Positions 33,629 to 42,514 of a stretch of DNA of 64,000 nucleotides are shown in pieces (the stretch's first letter is position 1; every line of letters begins with the position of its first letter). Origin of the DNA: Flavobacteriales bacterium UBA7666 (lineage in GTDB: Bacteria; Bacteroidota; Bacteroidia; Flavobacteriales_D; Crocinitomicaceae); the NCBI GenBank assembly GCA_002483265.1, contig DLHO01000020.1, positions 58,312 through 122,311 of the forward strand, written 5' to 3'. The notes under the pieces were generated by a model. That model was given only the letters and a program-made list of their open reading frames with translations, was not told the DNA's origin and ran no database searches. A program made the translations under genes and the position numbers.

Positions 33629-34174
33629 TTGAGATTATATATAAAGTACATGGTTAGTTCGCGTTGCAAACAACTTGTAAAAAATGAATTGGAAAGATTG
33701 GGGATCCAATGCACTACAGTGGATCTGGGGATAATTGAAACCCTTGCCGAACTTTCAACTGAGGAACTTGAGCTTCTGAGGACAAATTTGTCCAAATCAG
33801 GTCTCGAACTCCTTGAAGATAAAAAAAGGTTGCTCGTCATTCAGATGAAAGAAGCAATTATGGAATTGATTTACCATCCGGATGAAATACCGAACGTCAA
33901 TTATTCCGATTACCTCAGTGAGAAACTGAATCAAGATTATACGTATTTATCCAACATCTTTTCAGAAGCAAAAGGAATTACTATTCAGCAGTTTATTATT
34001 CTTAGAAAAATTGAAAGGGTGAAAGAACAGCTAGCCAATACTGATATGGGGCTGGCAGATATTGCCTTTAAACTTAATTACAGCAGTGTTGCACATCTTT
34101 CCAATCAGTTTAAGAAAAATACGGGAATGAGTCCTTCGAATTACAGGCAGATGATGGAAAAGGTAGATCTTTAA
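33629..34174 (+). CDS. AraC-type HTH regulator, paralogue 2
   Basis: A 181-residue paralogue of the preceding gene, with the N-terminal LRLYIKYMVSSRCKQLVKNEL and a more typical AraC domain (IERVKEQLANTDMGLADIAF, then YSSVAHLSNQFKKNTGMSPSNY). An in-frame TAA lies five codons before the TTG start. The choice is therefore TTG at 33629 or ATG at 33650, and the latter would cut the first strand of the conserved N-terminal domain. Ligand and targets are unknown. The 181-bp gap between the two paralogues suggests separate promoters. Confidence 0.75.
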   Translation: MRLYIKYMVSSRCKQLVKNELERLGIQCTTVDLGIIETLAELSTEELELLRTNLSKSGLELLEDKKRLLVIQMKEAIMELIYHPDEIPNVNYSDYLSEKLNQDYTYLSNIFSEAKGITIQQFIILRKIERVKEQLANTDMGLADIAFKLNYSSVAHLSNQFKKNTGMSPSNYRQMMEKVDL

Positions 34175-34724
34175 AATAGTTGACGGATGTAAGTGGTTGT
34201 TTATACTCTTTCATTTTATTAGATGAATAATCAAAAGAAGTACTGGGAGTTGTTCGTAATAGGTACAAGTGCTTTTTCTTCCTGCTTTAATCTTCACAAT
34301 AGTATGAATTATGTAAATCCCTTTCAGGATTGTGTAAGGACCTCCTTTAGCAAACTCTTTATTTTTGATACAAGACTTCAAGATAAATCTAAACTATCTT
34401 GTAGCAACAAAGAATTTTAAGTGGATCCATGTGTGGTAGTGTGGGTTAAGTGTTAAAAGGGGGAGCTTGAGGTGAAGGTTAAACTCCCCCTTTAACTAAT
34501 AATCAAATATTCAACTCTGATTTAAGATCATCAATCATTCAATAAACACTCAAATTGTGGGATTTGTATAACAAATGAGTTTAATTCTGTAACGATTTAG
34601 AGTTTTTGAAAACCCATCTTTAAAAAGATAACAAGAATTGGTATCGAATAAAAAATGAGGTATGGACGCGACATTAAAATTAGCAGGACGCATTTTTAAA
34701 TTCATCATCACTAAATCAATAAGT
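34175..34724. other. Intergenic region, no supported gene
   Basis: It contains a 65-codon open frame (34223-34420) with no recognisable features, which I reject, and the hairpin at 34456-34493. The leader of the YtxH gene occupies the right end. Confidence 0.45.
34456..34493. terminator. Hairpin with 10-bp perfect stem, possible terminator
   Basis: AAAGGGGGAG (34456-34465) pairs with CTCCCCCTTT (34484-34493) around an 18-nt loop. T-runs are short. It may end the AraC transcript, although the stop codon is 280 bp upstream. Confidence 0.45.
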
Positions 34725-34955
34725 ATGAAATCAGGAGAAGATAAAACGAAGAAAGCTGATACCTCTGGCAGTGTATCAAAAGTAGTAGGAACTTTGGTCG
34801 CTGGAGCAGCAGTAGGTTTAGCAGCAGGAATCTTATTGGCACCCGCCAAAGGAAAGAAAACAAGAGCGAAACTATTGGAGGATGCGAAAGACCTGGCCGA
34901 TAAATTAAAAAATAAGGCTGATGAGGTTGTAAAACCGAAAGAAGCTAAAAAATAG
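34725..34955 (+). CDS. YtxH-domain protein
   Basis: A 76-residue protein from the ATG at 34725 (MKSGEDKTKK). The family starts here, and the codons back to 34662 look unrelated. One membrane helix (VVGTLVAGAAVGLAAGILL) runs straight into APAKGKKTRAKLLEDAKDLA, the YtxH hallmark of a Gly/Ala-rich helix followed by APxKGxxTR, then a basic and acidic helix. Family members are linked to general stress responses. It ends at a perfect bidirectional terminator. Confidence 0.78.
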   Translation: MKSGEDKTKKADTSGSVSKVVGTLVAGAAVGLAAGILLAPAKGKKTRAKLLEDAKDLADKLKNKADEVVKPKEAKK

Positions 34956-34974
34956 GCTATTAGGTTTGAGTTAC

Positions 34975-35012
34975 AAAAAAAGCCATCCGTCAATTGACGG
35001 ATGGCTTTTTTT
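34975..35012. terminator. Perfectly palindromic bidirectional terminator
   Basis: Seven As, GCCATCCGTC, an AATT centre and the exact complement ending in seven Ts form a 38-bp perfect palindrome. It lies between the YtxH gene (plus) and the glycosyltransferase gene (minus) and should stop both transcripts. Confidence 0.88.
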
Positions 35013-35031
35013 ATCTCTCTGATTTTTGTAA

Positions 35032-37377
35032 TTAATTCTGATTTTCCTGCGAAACCAACTGCAATTTCTTTGGTTGGGCAGTTCTGGCTTTATGCTGTTT
35101 TCCGACAGTCATTCGGGCAATCAGGTAACTTACAGTTGATTCCGCTCCCTGATTTAAATTGATATGCTCTCGTTCCAGTCCGTCGTAACATCCGCCCGTA
35201 CCAGGATTGTAAATAATTCGCGACAAATGATTATTTCCTAAAAACCAACTGAACGCTAATTCTGACTTTTCCAGATAGCTGTCTATTCCATAGACTTCAT
35301 AAAAGTGATCAAGAGCTAATATAGTATAGGCCACATCAATAGGTTGTTCCCCAAATTCCTCCGGTTTTTGACCTTTATGCAACCAGCTTTTATTAGAGAT
35401 CAATTTAATTCCGGTTCTGCTGAATGTAATGGACAAAAGAAAGTCAAAGGATGTTTTCGCTACGACTTTATAGAATTTATCACCTGTTTCTTTCCACGCG
35501 CAAAGCAAAGCTTCAGGTAAGATACTGTTTGCATAAGTTAAATAGCTTTCAAACCACGGCCAGTTCTCTTCCGCTTCGTGACGATAGAACTGAATCAACC
35601 GATCAGCTAATAGTTTGATGTGGGAAGTAATCTCCGGAGACTGCTCTTCCATATTGCTGAAGTACAATCCTTTGATGGTAAAAGCAATGGAACGGGGAGA
35701 ATGCATCTGTTCCAAACTCTTTAAGGTTTTCTGCAAAATGGATTTTGCCAGAGCTCCAAACGTTTCCGGGAGAATATGCTGTTTTGATATTAAATAACCC
35801 AAGGCCCAGATAGCGCGCCCGTTTGAATCGGAAAGATTGGTTTCATTATTCTGATTCGTAAATTGCTGATCGCGATCCACATAATTGAGAAATTCACCTC
35901 CAGGTTGTTGACAAAATAAAATGAATTTAAGATACGTTTGAATAGCTACCAAACTTGCTCCGTCAAGAGTTGCTTCGTAATACATGCAGCTGGCGATCAT
36001 TGCACGGGCATTATCGTCCAGTGTATATCCGGAACCCAGATCTGGTTGATTGATCTTTGAAAACTGGATCATTCCGAATCGATTGGTCAATTTACTGAAA
36101 TGCGCCAGATTGATATCCGGTAAAGCATACTGCAATGCTATTTTGTTGTATGTTAGTTGTTGAAAAAGGCTTGCATGAGCGATCGAAGAGTTTTCCCAAG
36201 CTGTTGGTGCAATGCGTTCCAATCCATTAGATCTGAATCGATCTCTCAGTGTTTCGTCCTGCAGTAATCGGTCAATTGCAGTTGCCAATTGATTCGTATT
36301 GTTAAAATCAACAATGATTCCGGTTTCATCATTCAGGAATTCTTTTGCATGTGGAATAGGAGTGGAGATAATCGGACAACCGCAGCTCATAGCATAGGAG
36401 AACGTTCCGCTCACACTTTGATTCGGATCTTTGGAGGTGAAAAGGTAAATATCCGTCAGTTGCAAATATTCCAACAGTTCCTTGAGCGATAAATACTTGT
36501 TTACAAACAGTACATTGTCTTCCAGTTTTAGATTTTTGACGGTTGCTTTTAGTGAATCCCGATATGCTTCTCCTTCGGAATCAATTACTCCGGGATGTGT
36601 TTTCCCTATAATCAGAAAAACAACTTCAGGATCACGGTTGACGATCTGTGGAAGTGCTTCTAATGTCGTTTCTATACCTTTTCCGGAACTCAACAAACCA
36701 AAAGTGGCTAATATTTTTTTTCCTTTCAGCCCAAATTTTTGTTTCAATTCTTCTTTGTCCAAGTGCGGAACCAGATGAGTTCCATGAGGAATAACGGTTA
36801 TTTTTTTGGACGGAATCGTATATTCATTTTTTAAGATTTCTGCGGCGTTATTCGTCATAACAATGATGGAATCTGAGAATAATCCAATATTTTGAACATG
36901 TGCTTTCCGTTTTTCATCTGGATTTGGCAGAACGGTATGAAATACGGTTGCAACCGGTTTTTCGATTGTTTGGATGAATTTGAGAAAGGTATTCTCTTCA
37001 TCTACTCGGAAAAGCCCGAACTCATGCTGAATAAGTATTAAGCTTATACGGCTATTGTTGTTGATCTTATTTGCCAATGCTGCATATTCGATGGGAACAT
37101 CTGTTTGAAGTGTATAAGTGACTTCATTTGGATATTGATGAGACATAAATCCAGCTTCAAGAGCACACACTTGTAATTCAAAAGAATCATCGAATTGCTG
37201 ATTCAAAGCCAGCAATAAATCCTGAGAGTAAGTGGCTATTCCGCATTCTCTTGGAGGATAGGAAGAGATCAAAAGAACCACAGGAACTTCCACTTTTGAG
37301 AGCTTAAAACCTGATTCTGGTAAATGATTCAAAAATAGAGATTGGGCGAATCGATTGCTTTTAACTGGATGTTTCAT
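35032..37377 (-). CDS. GT4 glycosyltransferase fused to an alpha/alpha-toroid domain
   Basis: A 781-residue fusion. Residues 30-400 are a GT-B glycosyltransferase of the GT4 kind: SSYPPRECGIATYSQDLLLAL at the start, LLIFGLLSSGKG-type nucleotide-sugar loop (ATFGLLSSGKGIETTLEAL) and SYAMSCGCPIISTPIPHAKEFL near residue 330. Residues 420-760 are helical, with YTLDDNARAMIAS, NGRAIWALGYL, WPWFESYLTYANSILPEALL and NLNQGAESTVSYLIA, typical of (alpha/alpha)6 toroid glycosidases or epimerase-like proteins. It overlaps the GH130 gene by 17 bp. The two probably build or remodel a mannose-containing glycan or process a phosphorylated mannoside. No membrane segment is seen. Confidence 0.78.
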   Translation of the reverse strand: MKHPVKSNRFAQSLFLNHLPESGFKLSKVEVPVVLLISSYPPRECGIATYSQDLLLALNQQFDDSFELQVCALEAGFMSHQYPNEVTYTLQTDVPIEYAALANKINNNSRISLILIQHEFGLFRVDEENTFLKFIQTIEKPVATVFHTVLPNPDEKRKAHVQNIGLFSDSIIVMTNNAAEILKNEYTIPSKKITVIPHGTHLVPHLDKEELKQKFGLKGKKILATFGLLSSGKGIETTLEALPQIVNRDPEVVFLIIGKTHPGVIDSEGEAYRDSLKATVKNLKLEDNVLFVNKYLSLKELLEYLQLTDIYLFTSKDPNQSVSGTFSYAMSCGCPIISTPIPHAKEFLNDETGIIVDFNNTNQLATAIDRLLQDETLRDRFRSNGLERIAPTAWENSSIAHASLFQQLTYNKIALQYALPDINLAHFSKLTNRFGMIQFSKINQPDLGSGYTLDDNARAMIASCMYYEATLDGASLVAIQTYLKFILFCQQPGGEFLNYVDRDQQFTNQNNETNLSDSNGRAIWALGYLISKQHILPETFGALAKSILQKTLKSLEQMHSPRSIAFTIKGLYFSNMEEQSPEITSHIKLLADRLIQFYRHEAEENWPWFESYLTYANSILPEALLCAWKETGDKFYKVVAKTSFDFLLSITFSRTGIKLISNKSWLHKGQKPEEFGEQPIDVAYTILALDHFYEVYGIDSYLEKSELAFSWFLGNNHLSRIIYNPGTGGCYDGLEREHINLNQGAESTVSYLIARMTVGKQHKARTAQPKKLQLVSQENQN

Positions 37378-38410
37378 CTTTAATTGTATTTAATTTGAGT
37401 TCTGAAATGAGTTCTGTAAGACTCAAGGATGCATAAGCAATTTGCCTGTCAGAAGCACCATAATAGATGTATAATGTGTCGCCAAATAATGCAGTTCCGC
37501 AAGGGAAGCAAACATTATCGACTTCTCCGTGCAATTCCCATTCTTGTTCCGGCTCGAACAAGGGATAAGGTAAGCGTGCAAGTTCTTTTTTTGGATTGTG
37601 AAGATCTAATAATGAGGCACAAGCAGAGTAAATGTTCCCTTCAGCAGTACATTTTACTCCATGATAGATCAAAATCCAGCCGAATTCTGTTTCTATTGGT
37701 GGGGCACCTCCTCCGATATAGTTTATTTCATGTTCGTATTTAGGAAAGAGAACGGTGTTTTCTTTGAGTCGTGAAACATAATCCTCCCAAAATGCAGGTG
37801 TCAGATCGCTCAATTCATCGATTGCAACCAGTTGGATGTCCGGTTTGATGCGATGAAGGAAAACCAGTTTTCCATTTATCCTTTGGGGAAAGAAAAGCAC
37901 GTCTTTATCCCAGATTAGGTTGTTTCGATTGAGATTCTGAATGAATGGTTCGGAATTGCAATATCCCAGATAACGGTCTGCTATATCCCAACCACCTTTG
38001 GTCAATGTTTCAAATTCAATGTAAGAGAGTTGAGGAGTGATTATTCCTTGCTTTTCAAACGATTTCAAATCCCGTGAAGTTGCCAGCGCCCCCAGTGCAT
38101 TCACCCCATCGTAAGCAGTATAGGTCAGATAATAGATTCCATCAATGTAACAAATTCGAGGATCTTCCACTCCCAGAGATTCATAGTCGAATTCAGGGGA
38201 AATAATGGGTTCTGTATCCCGGCTTATAATTTCATGCGGACCGTCAAGCGTACAATGGCCTATTGTGGAATGATTCCCGGTTCTTACAGCTCTGTAAAAC
38301 AGATGTACTGTATTCCCTTCGCGGATCACACCCGGATTGAGTACTCCATGACTTTCAAAGTCGAGAGCAGTCGTCTCTAATAGTATACCTTCTTTTGTGA
38401 CCTGAATCAT
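37361..38410 (-). CDS. GH130 family beta-mannoside phosphorylase-like protein
   Basis: A 349-residue five-bladed propeller. LNPGVIREGNTVHLFYRAV at the N-terminus, GVEDPRICYIDGIYYLTYTAYDG near residue 90, INGKLVFLHRI near residue 177, INYIGGGAPPIETEFGWILIYHG near residue 240 and LFGDTLYIYYGASD near the end are GH130 motifs, the Asp in EDPRI being the expected catalytic acid. Characterised members reversibly phosphorolyse beta-1,4- or 1,2-mannosides to mannose 1-phosphate. It has no signal peptide, so it acts in the cytoplasm. The 17-bp overlap with the GT4 fusion gene suggests a shared substrate. Confidence 0.82.
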   Translation of the reverse strand: MIQVTKEGILLETTALDFESHGVLNPGVIREGNTVHLFYRAVRTGNHSTIGHCTLDGPHEIISRDTEPIISPEFDYESLGVEDPRICYIDGIYYLTYTAYDGVNALGALATSRDLKSFEKQGIITPQLSYIEFETLTKGGWDIADRYLGYCNSEPFIQNLNRNNLIWDKDVLFFPQRINGKLVFLHRIKPDIQLVAIDELSDLTPAFWEDYVSRLKENTVLFPKYEHEINYIGGGAPPIETEFGWILIYHGVKCTAEGNIYSACASLLDLHNPKKELARLPYPLFEPEQEWELHGEVDNVCFPCGTALFGDTLYIYYGASDRQIAYASLSLTELISELKLNTIKDETSS

Positions 38411-38800
38411 AGCTGTGTTTCCCCGAAACTGTAAATAGCCCCGGGGGGACTGTAAAGTTCCGTTACAAGACCGGCAGAACTGTTATAGAACTTTCCTGAG
38501 AAGTTACATAATCATCACATTTCACAAATATTGGGAAGCGCTGAGGTGCGCAAATAATAGATCTTGTGGCAATGAAATGCATTTTTACTGACCGAATATT
38601 GAATCATTACAAGCTCTATTTCTATTCGAGATAAGATATTTGCCTTTCAGTCAAAAGATGAAAGATGGTTTTCAGAGGATCATTATCAAAAGAAAAACAT
38701 GATTTTTTTAAATATTTTTCCAAGCCAGATACTTTTTAATCCTTAGATCCGTTGATTCTTCTGTAATCGAAATTATTTTCGTTATCACTATTTTTACTTC
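38411..38800. other. Divergent intergenic region with ACTGTAAA direct repeats
   Basis: No gene is seen. ACTGTAAA occurs at 38428-38435 and 38449-38456 (21 bp apart, two helical turns) next to a GC-rich CCCCGGGG core, just upstream of the GH130 start. The repeats may be an operator for the GT4/GH130 operon. The right side carries the start signals of the sensor kinase gene. Confidence 0.4.
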
Positions 38801-41710
38801 GTGCTAAACAAAACAATCTTTCACTGTCTGTTATTGCTTACTAGCATTTCGACCGCCTATTCTCAAAAATTAGTCTTTCAGAATTTAGGGGTAAAACAAG
38901 GATTGCCTGCAATGGAAGTTTATAACTTGTTTCAAGATTCTGACGGGTATGTCTGGGTATTTACCGAATATGGAATAGTGAAGCATAATGGGAGTAGGTT
39001 TATTCCTGTATGTCAGAATCTTCCCTTGAAAGAAAGTGCAGTCTATGCAGTTGCTGTATCTGAATCAGGAGAATTCTTTATTGCCAATTCGCAAGCCAGA
39101 ATTTATCAAATTTACAAGGATAAGGCCATTTTGGTAAAAGGTTTAGAGAAGTATACGCGTGAAATCCATAAATTGAAATTGGCAATTTTTAATCTATACT
39201 TTGACAAAGAAGATAGGCTTTCTTTTACCACTTTTCAAAAAACATACTGTATTCCGAAAGAACGTTATCATGTTCAAAAAGCGAACGAAAAAACCAAACG
39301 ATTCGCTCCTGTTAATAAGATTCATCCTTTGATTTCTGTCAGAGGAGGAGACTACCCATGGGGGAAAATGTCCCTGTCTGTTCAAGATCGGTTTGGATTT
39401 GTAAAGCAGGTTATTCTGAGTGATTCCATTTTTATGAGCAGAAGTCTGGGGTATGAATTCAAGGGAAACAGTTACTTTTTTTTTCTGAATGAAGTACATC
39501 TAATCCGTAAAAACGGTTCGGTTAAATCTCGTCTCTTTGATAAAGGAATTATCAATTTTAAGATTGCACCGAATGGACATATTTGGGTAGGACTTACGAA
39601 TGGCGGTTTACATGAATTGGATGAGGAGTTGAACCCAGTGGAGCATTATTTGGGGAATGTCACTGTTTCTGATATTTTGTTCGATGATCAGTCTGGTATG
39701 TGGGTTTCAACAATCGGTCAAGGTGTATTCTATTGCAAAAACATGGATAATCATTCATTTAATGACGTCCAGGGACTGAATGGCCAGATTACAGCACTGA
39801 ATATAGTTGACCGAAAATTATTTATTGGTACGGTAGTGGGTAAATTATTTGTCAGAGAGAACAAAAAGCTTCAGGAAATACATTTGAAAGGAAATACTGC
39901 ATCTATCAATCAAGTCATTGAATTTGAAGGTCAGTATTTCGTTGGAACCAAGGGGTGGACTTATATTCTGAACCGGAATTTTAAAGTTGTCAAAATTGTA
40001 ACTATCAACAGTTACGCGTTTTGTAAAGCAAAAGACGGAGAACTAATGATCACTACGGGCTCAACGATTTCCAAATATAAAAAGAGTAGTAAATCATTTA
40101 AAATTCTTAAACGAGATAGTTGGAGCCGTGGATTAGTGGAGCGTTTTTCCGGAGAATTTTTCGTGGTACTTCCGGATGGAATTTATCGTTTAGCAAAGAC
40201 CTTTTCAAGTCCGGATTATCTGAAAGTTTTCAAGGAAAAGAATGTTTCGAGATTAAAAATAGATTCAAAAAAGAATATTTGGATCTGTACAAAAGGCGAT
40301 GGTCTTTATCAATTGACTCCAACAAACAGATTGATCCATTATGACAATCTTCCTTCTCAGATCATTAATGATATCAGTTTTTTATCTGATCAGGTTGTTT
40401 TATTGTCCACCAATAAAGGAGCATTTGTGAAGCGATTGGATCAACTCCAAAACCAATCGTTCTGGAAGCAATTACTTGACGAAGAAGTTGTGAGAATGGT
40501 TTCTTTTGGTGATGAAGTATTGATAGGTGCTTCTTCGGGGCTTAGTTCGCTAAATCTTAGGAAGTTGTTTCGACCTACGAATTACAGACTGCATTTGGCT
40601 TCGGTGGAAATGGATCATAAGACAATTCCGTTGAATAAGCTTAAAAACTTAAACTACAAGCAGAATGATCTGTATTTCAATTTCGATTTTTTAGCATATG
40701 AAGAATGGTCTCAACAGTTGAATTTCGATTTGAAAGGACCCTCAACTCTGAAGGGGCAAGTAGAAGGAACGCAAATTCATTTGCAAAACCTAAGTCCCGG
40801 ACAATATACCTTATTGGCATATCCAAAAGTGAATCTGGCACATAAAAACAATTTGATTGTGGTGACTTCATTTTACATTGAACCGGCTTTTTGGCAAACG
40901 ACTTTTTTCCGGATTTCGATGATTTTTGCAGGACTCATATTGACCATTTTATTCAGTTGGTTGATTATGCGATCCAGAAGGAAAAAGGAAATGCAGCGAA
41001 TTCATATTGAAAAACTCTTGGCGGAATACCGACTCACAGCTTTGAAGGCGCAAGTCAATCCGCATTTCATGTCAAATTCTTTGGTTGCCATTCAGGAATT
41101 GATCATTCGAAAAGAAACTTCCAAAGCAAATCAATACTTGGCTAAATTTAGCGCTTTACTCCGCAATTTGCTCAATTATTCCGATCAGTCGGTGATCAGT
41201 CTTTACAATGAGTTGAAGATCATTGATCTGTACATTGATCTGGAACAGTTGCGATTCAGTAACCGTTTTGCCTTTATAAAGGAAATAGATAAGCACATTC
41301 AATTAGACCAGTTTTTCATACCCGCGTTGATTACGCAGCCACTTATTGAAAATGCAATCTGGCATGGACTTTTGCCTTTGCCGGAAGAACGTTCTCCAAT
41401 TCTTACACTCTCCATAACATTGGATCAGAATAAACTGTGTATTTCGATTAAAGATAATGGAGTAGGCAGACTTCCGAAAGATCCGCAAGCGATAAAAATA
41501 GGCGCGTTTAAGGAATCTAAAGGGATGAAACTAATTGAAAAACGAATCGAGAATCTCAATAAATTGTATGTCCCGGCCGGTGGATCAATTGAATTCATTG
41601 ATTTGACGGATGAGGCGGGAAAACCAATCGGATCAACTGTACAGATTTTCTTTTCGTTAGAGATGTTAAACAAACTATACCATGAAAGGAATCAGGAGCG
41701 TAATTATTGA
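38801..41710 (+). CDS. LytS-type sensor histidine kinase with periplasmic two-component propeller
   Basis: A 969-residue membrane kinase with a GTG start at 38801 and a signal peptide ending TAYSQ. Residues 20-600 hold propeller repeats (GLPAMEVYNLFQDSDGYVWVFTEYGIVKHNG is the opening reg_prop unit). A Y_Y_Y-like beta domain follows, then one membrane helix near residue 705-725. The cytoplasmic part is His_kinase/LytS type: LTALKAQVNPHFMSNSLVAIQ with the likely phospho-His near residue 755, LRNLLNYSDQSVISLYNEL, and an ATPase with PLIENAIWHGL and DNGVGR. It overlaps the response regulator by 29 bp, so the pair is one system. The ligand is unknown, possibly a glycan or envelope stress signal. 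Confidence 0.88.
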   Translation: MLNKTIFHCLLLLTSISTAYSQKLVFQNLGVKQGLPAMEVYNLFQDSDGYVWVFTEYGIVKHNGSRFIPVCQNLPLKESAVYAVAVSESGEFFIANSQARIYQIYKDKAILVKGLEKYTREIHKLKLAIFNLYFDKEDRLSFTTFQKTYCIPKERYHVQKANEKTKRFAPVNKIHPLISVRGGDYPWGKMSLSVQDRFGFVKQVILSDSIFMSRSLGYEFKGNSYFFFLNEVHLIRKNGSVKSRLFDKGIINFKIAPNGHIWVGLTNGGLHELDEELNPVEHYLGNVTVSDILFDDQSGMWVSTIGQGVFYCKNMDNHSFNDVQGLNGQITALNIVDRKLFIGTVVGKLFVRENKKLQEIHLKGNTASINQVIEFEGQYFVGTKGWTYILNRNFKVVKIVTINSYAFCKAKDGELMITTGSTISKYKKSSKSFKILKRDSWSRGLVERFSGEFFVVLPDGIYRLAKTFSSPDYLKVFKEKNVSRLKIDSKKNIWICTKGDGLYQLTPTNRLIHYDNLPSQIINDISFLSDQVVLLSTNKGAFVKRLDQLQNQSFWKQLLDEEVVRMVSFGDEVLIGASSGLSSLNLRKLFRPTNYRLHLASVEMDHKTIPLNKLKNLNYKQNDLYFNFDFLAYEEWSQQLNFDLKGPSTLKGQVEGTQIHLQNLSPGQYTLLAYPKVNLAHKNNLIVVTSFYIEPAFWQTTFFRISMIFAGLILTILFSWLIMRSRRKKEMQRIHIEKLLAEYRLTALKAQVNPHFMSNSLVAIQELIIRKETSKANQYLAKFSALLRNLLNYSDQSVISLYNELKIIDLYIDLEQLRFSNRFAFIKEIDKHIQLDQFFIPALITQPLIENAIWHGLLPLPEERSPILTLSITLDQNKLCISIKDNGVGRLPKDPQAIKIGAFKESKGMKLIEKRIENLNKLYVPAGGSIEFIDLTDEAGKPIGSTVQIFFSLEMLNKLYHERNQERNY

Positions 41711-42437
41711 TGATGAAATGGCGAATAGAAATGTCCTGAACAGCATGCTTAAAGAGCATTGTCCATCCATTGAATTGATTGGCGATTGTGCTTCAGTGGA
41801 GGAAGGATATGAATTGATTTGTCGGACAAAGCCTGATTTGGTATTTCTGGATATTCAAATGCTTACACGAACCGGATTTGATTTGCTGCGCATGTTTGAA
41901 CAGGTTTTCTTTCAGGTTATTTTTGTGACCGCCTTTGATGAATTTGCTTTGCAGGCTTTTGAATTCAATGCCATAGATTATATCCTCAAACCAGTTGATT
42001 ATTCCAAATTGACACGTGCTGTAGAGAAGGTTGAACGCTCCATTCATTTTGGAGATAATTCCAATGTCATTCATTTTATTCAGACTATTGATGAGCGAAA
42101 CAGATTGATCAAACGCATTCCATTTCATCAGAAAAATAAAGTATTGATCGTCGATCTGGATAATATCAGTTATATCCAGGCCGTTCGGAATTATTCTGAA
42201 GTAGTAACAGAAGATAATCAGCAGATAATTTCCAGCAAAACCTTGTCAGATTATGAAGTGTTGCTGCAGTCTTATCCCAATTTTCTTCGGATCAACAAAA
42301 GTACCTTGATCAATATTCATCATATTTTGCATTATTCCAAAGGAGTAGATTGTGTCATCACCATGAAACACGGAAAGGAAGATTTTGAAGTTTCCCGACG
42401 AAAGAAAGCAGAAATTCTTAGTTATTTGAAAGACTAA
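41682..42437 (+). CDS. LytTR-family response regulator
   Basis: A 251-residue regulator. The receiver domain has the acidic cluster VIIDDE at residues 8-12, the phospho-acceptor Asp57 in PDLVFLDIQM and the conserved Lys in YILKPVDYSKL. A C-terminal LytTR DNA-binding domain follows (ISYIQAVRNYSEVVT, SKTLSDYEVLLQSYPNFLRIN and FEVSRRKKAEIL). The 29-bp overlap with the kinase gene makes the pairing secure. Target genes are not obvious; the TPR-parvulin gene 77 bp downstream is a candidate. Confidence 0.92.
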   Translation: MKGIRSVIIDDEMANRNVLNSMLKEHCPSIELIGDCASVEEGYELICRTKPDLVFLDIQMLTRTGFDLLRMFEQVFFQVIFVTAFDEFALQAFEFNAIDYILKPVDYSKLTRAVEKVERSIHFGDNSNVIHFIQTIDERNRLIKRIPFHQKNKVLIVDLDNISYIQAVRNYSEVVTEDNQQIISSKTLSDYEVLLQSYPNFLRINKSTLINIHHILHYSKGVDCVITMKHGKEDFEVSRRKKAEILSYLKD

Positions 42438-42514
42438 AAAAATATCCTGTCTTAGCAAACGGACATCCGAATAATGACTCAATTCTAATATCTTTGGAGT
42501 CTTATAATTGTATT

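Noticed and set aside
34223..34420. 65-codon open frame between the AraC and YtxH genes
   Set aside because: Low-complexity, no signal, membrane or domain feature and no clear start context; most likely chance.
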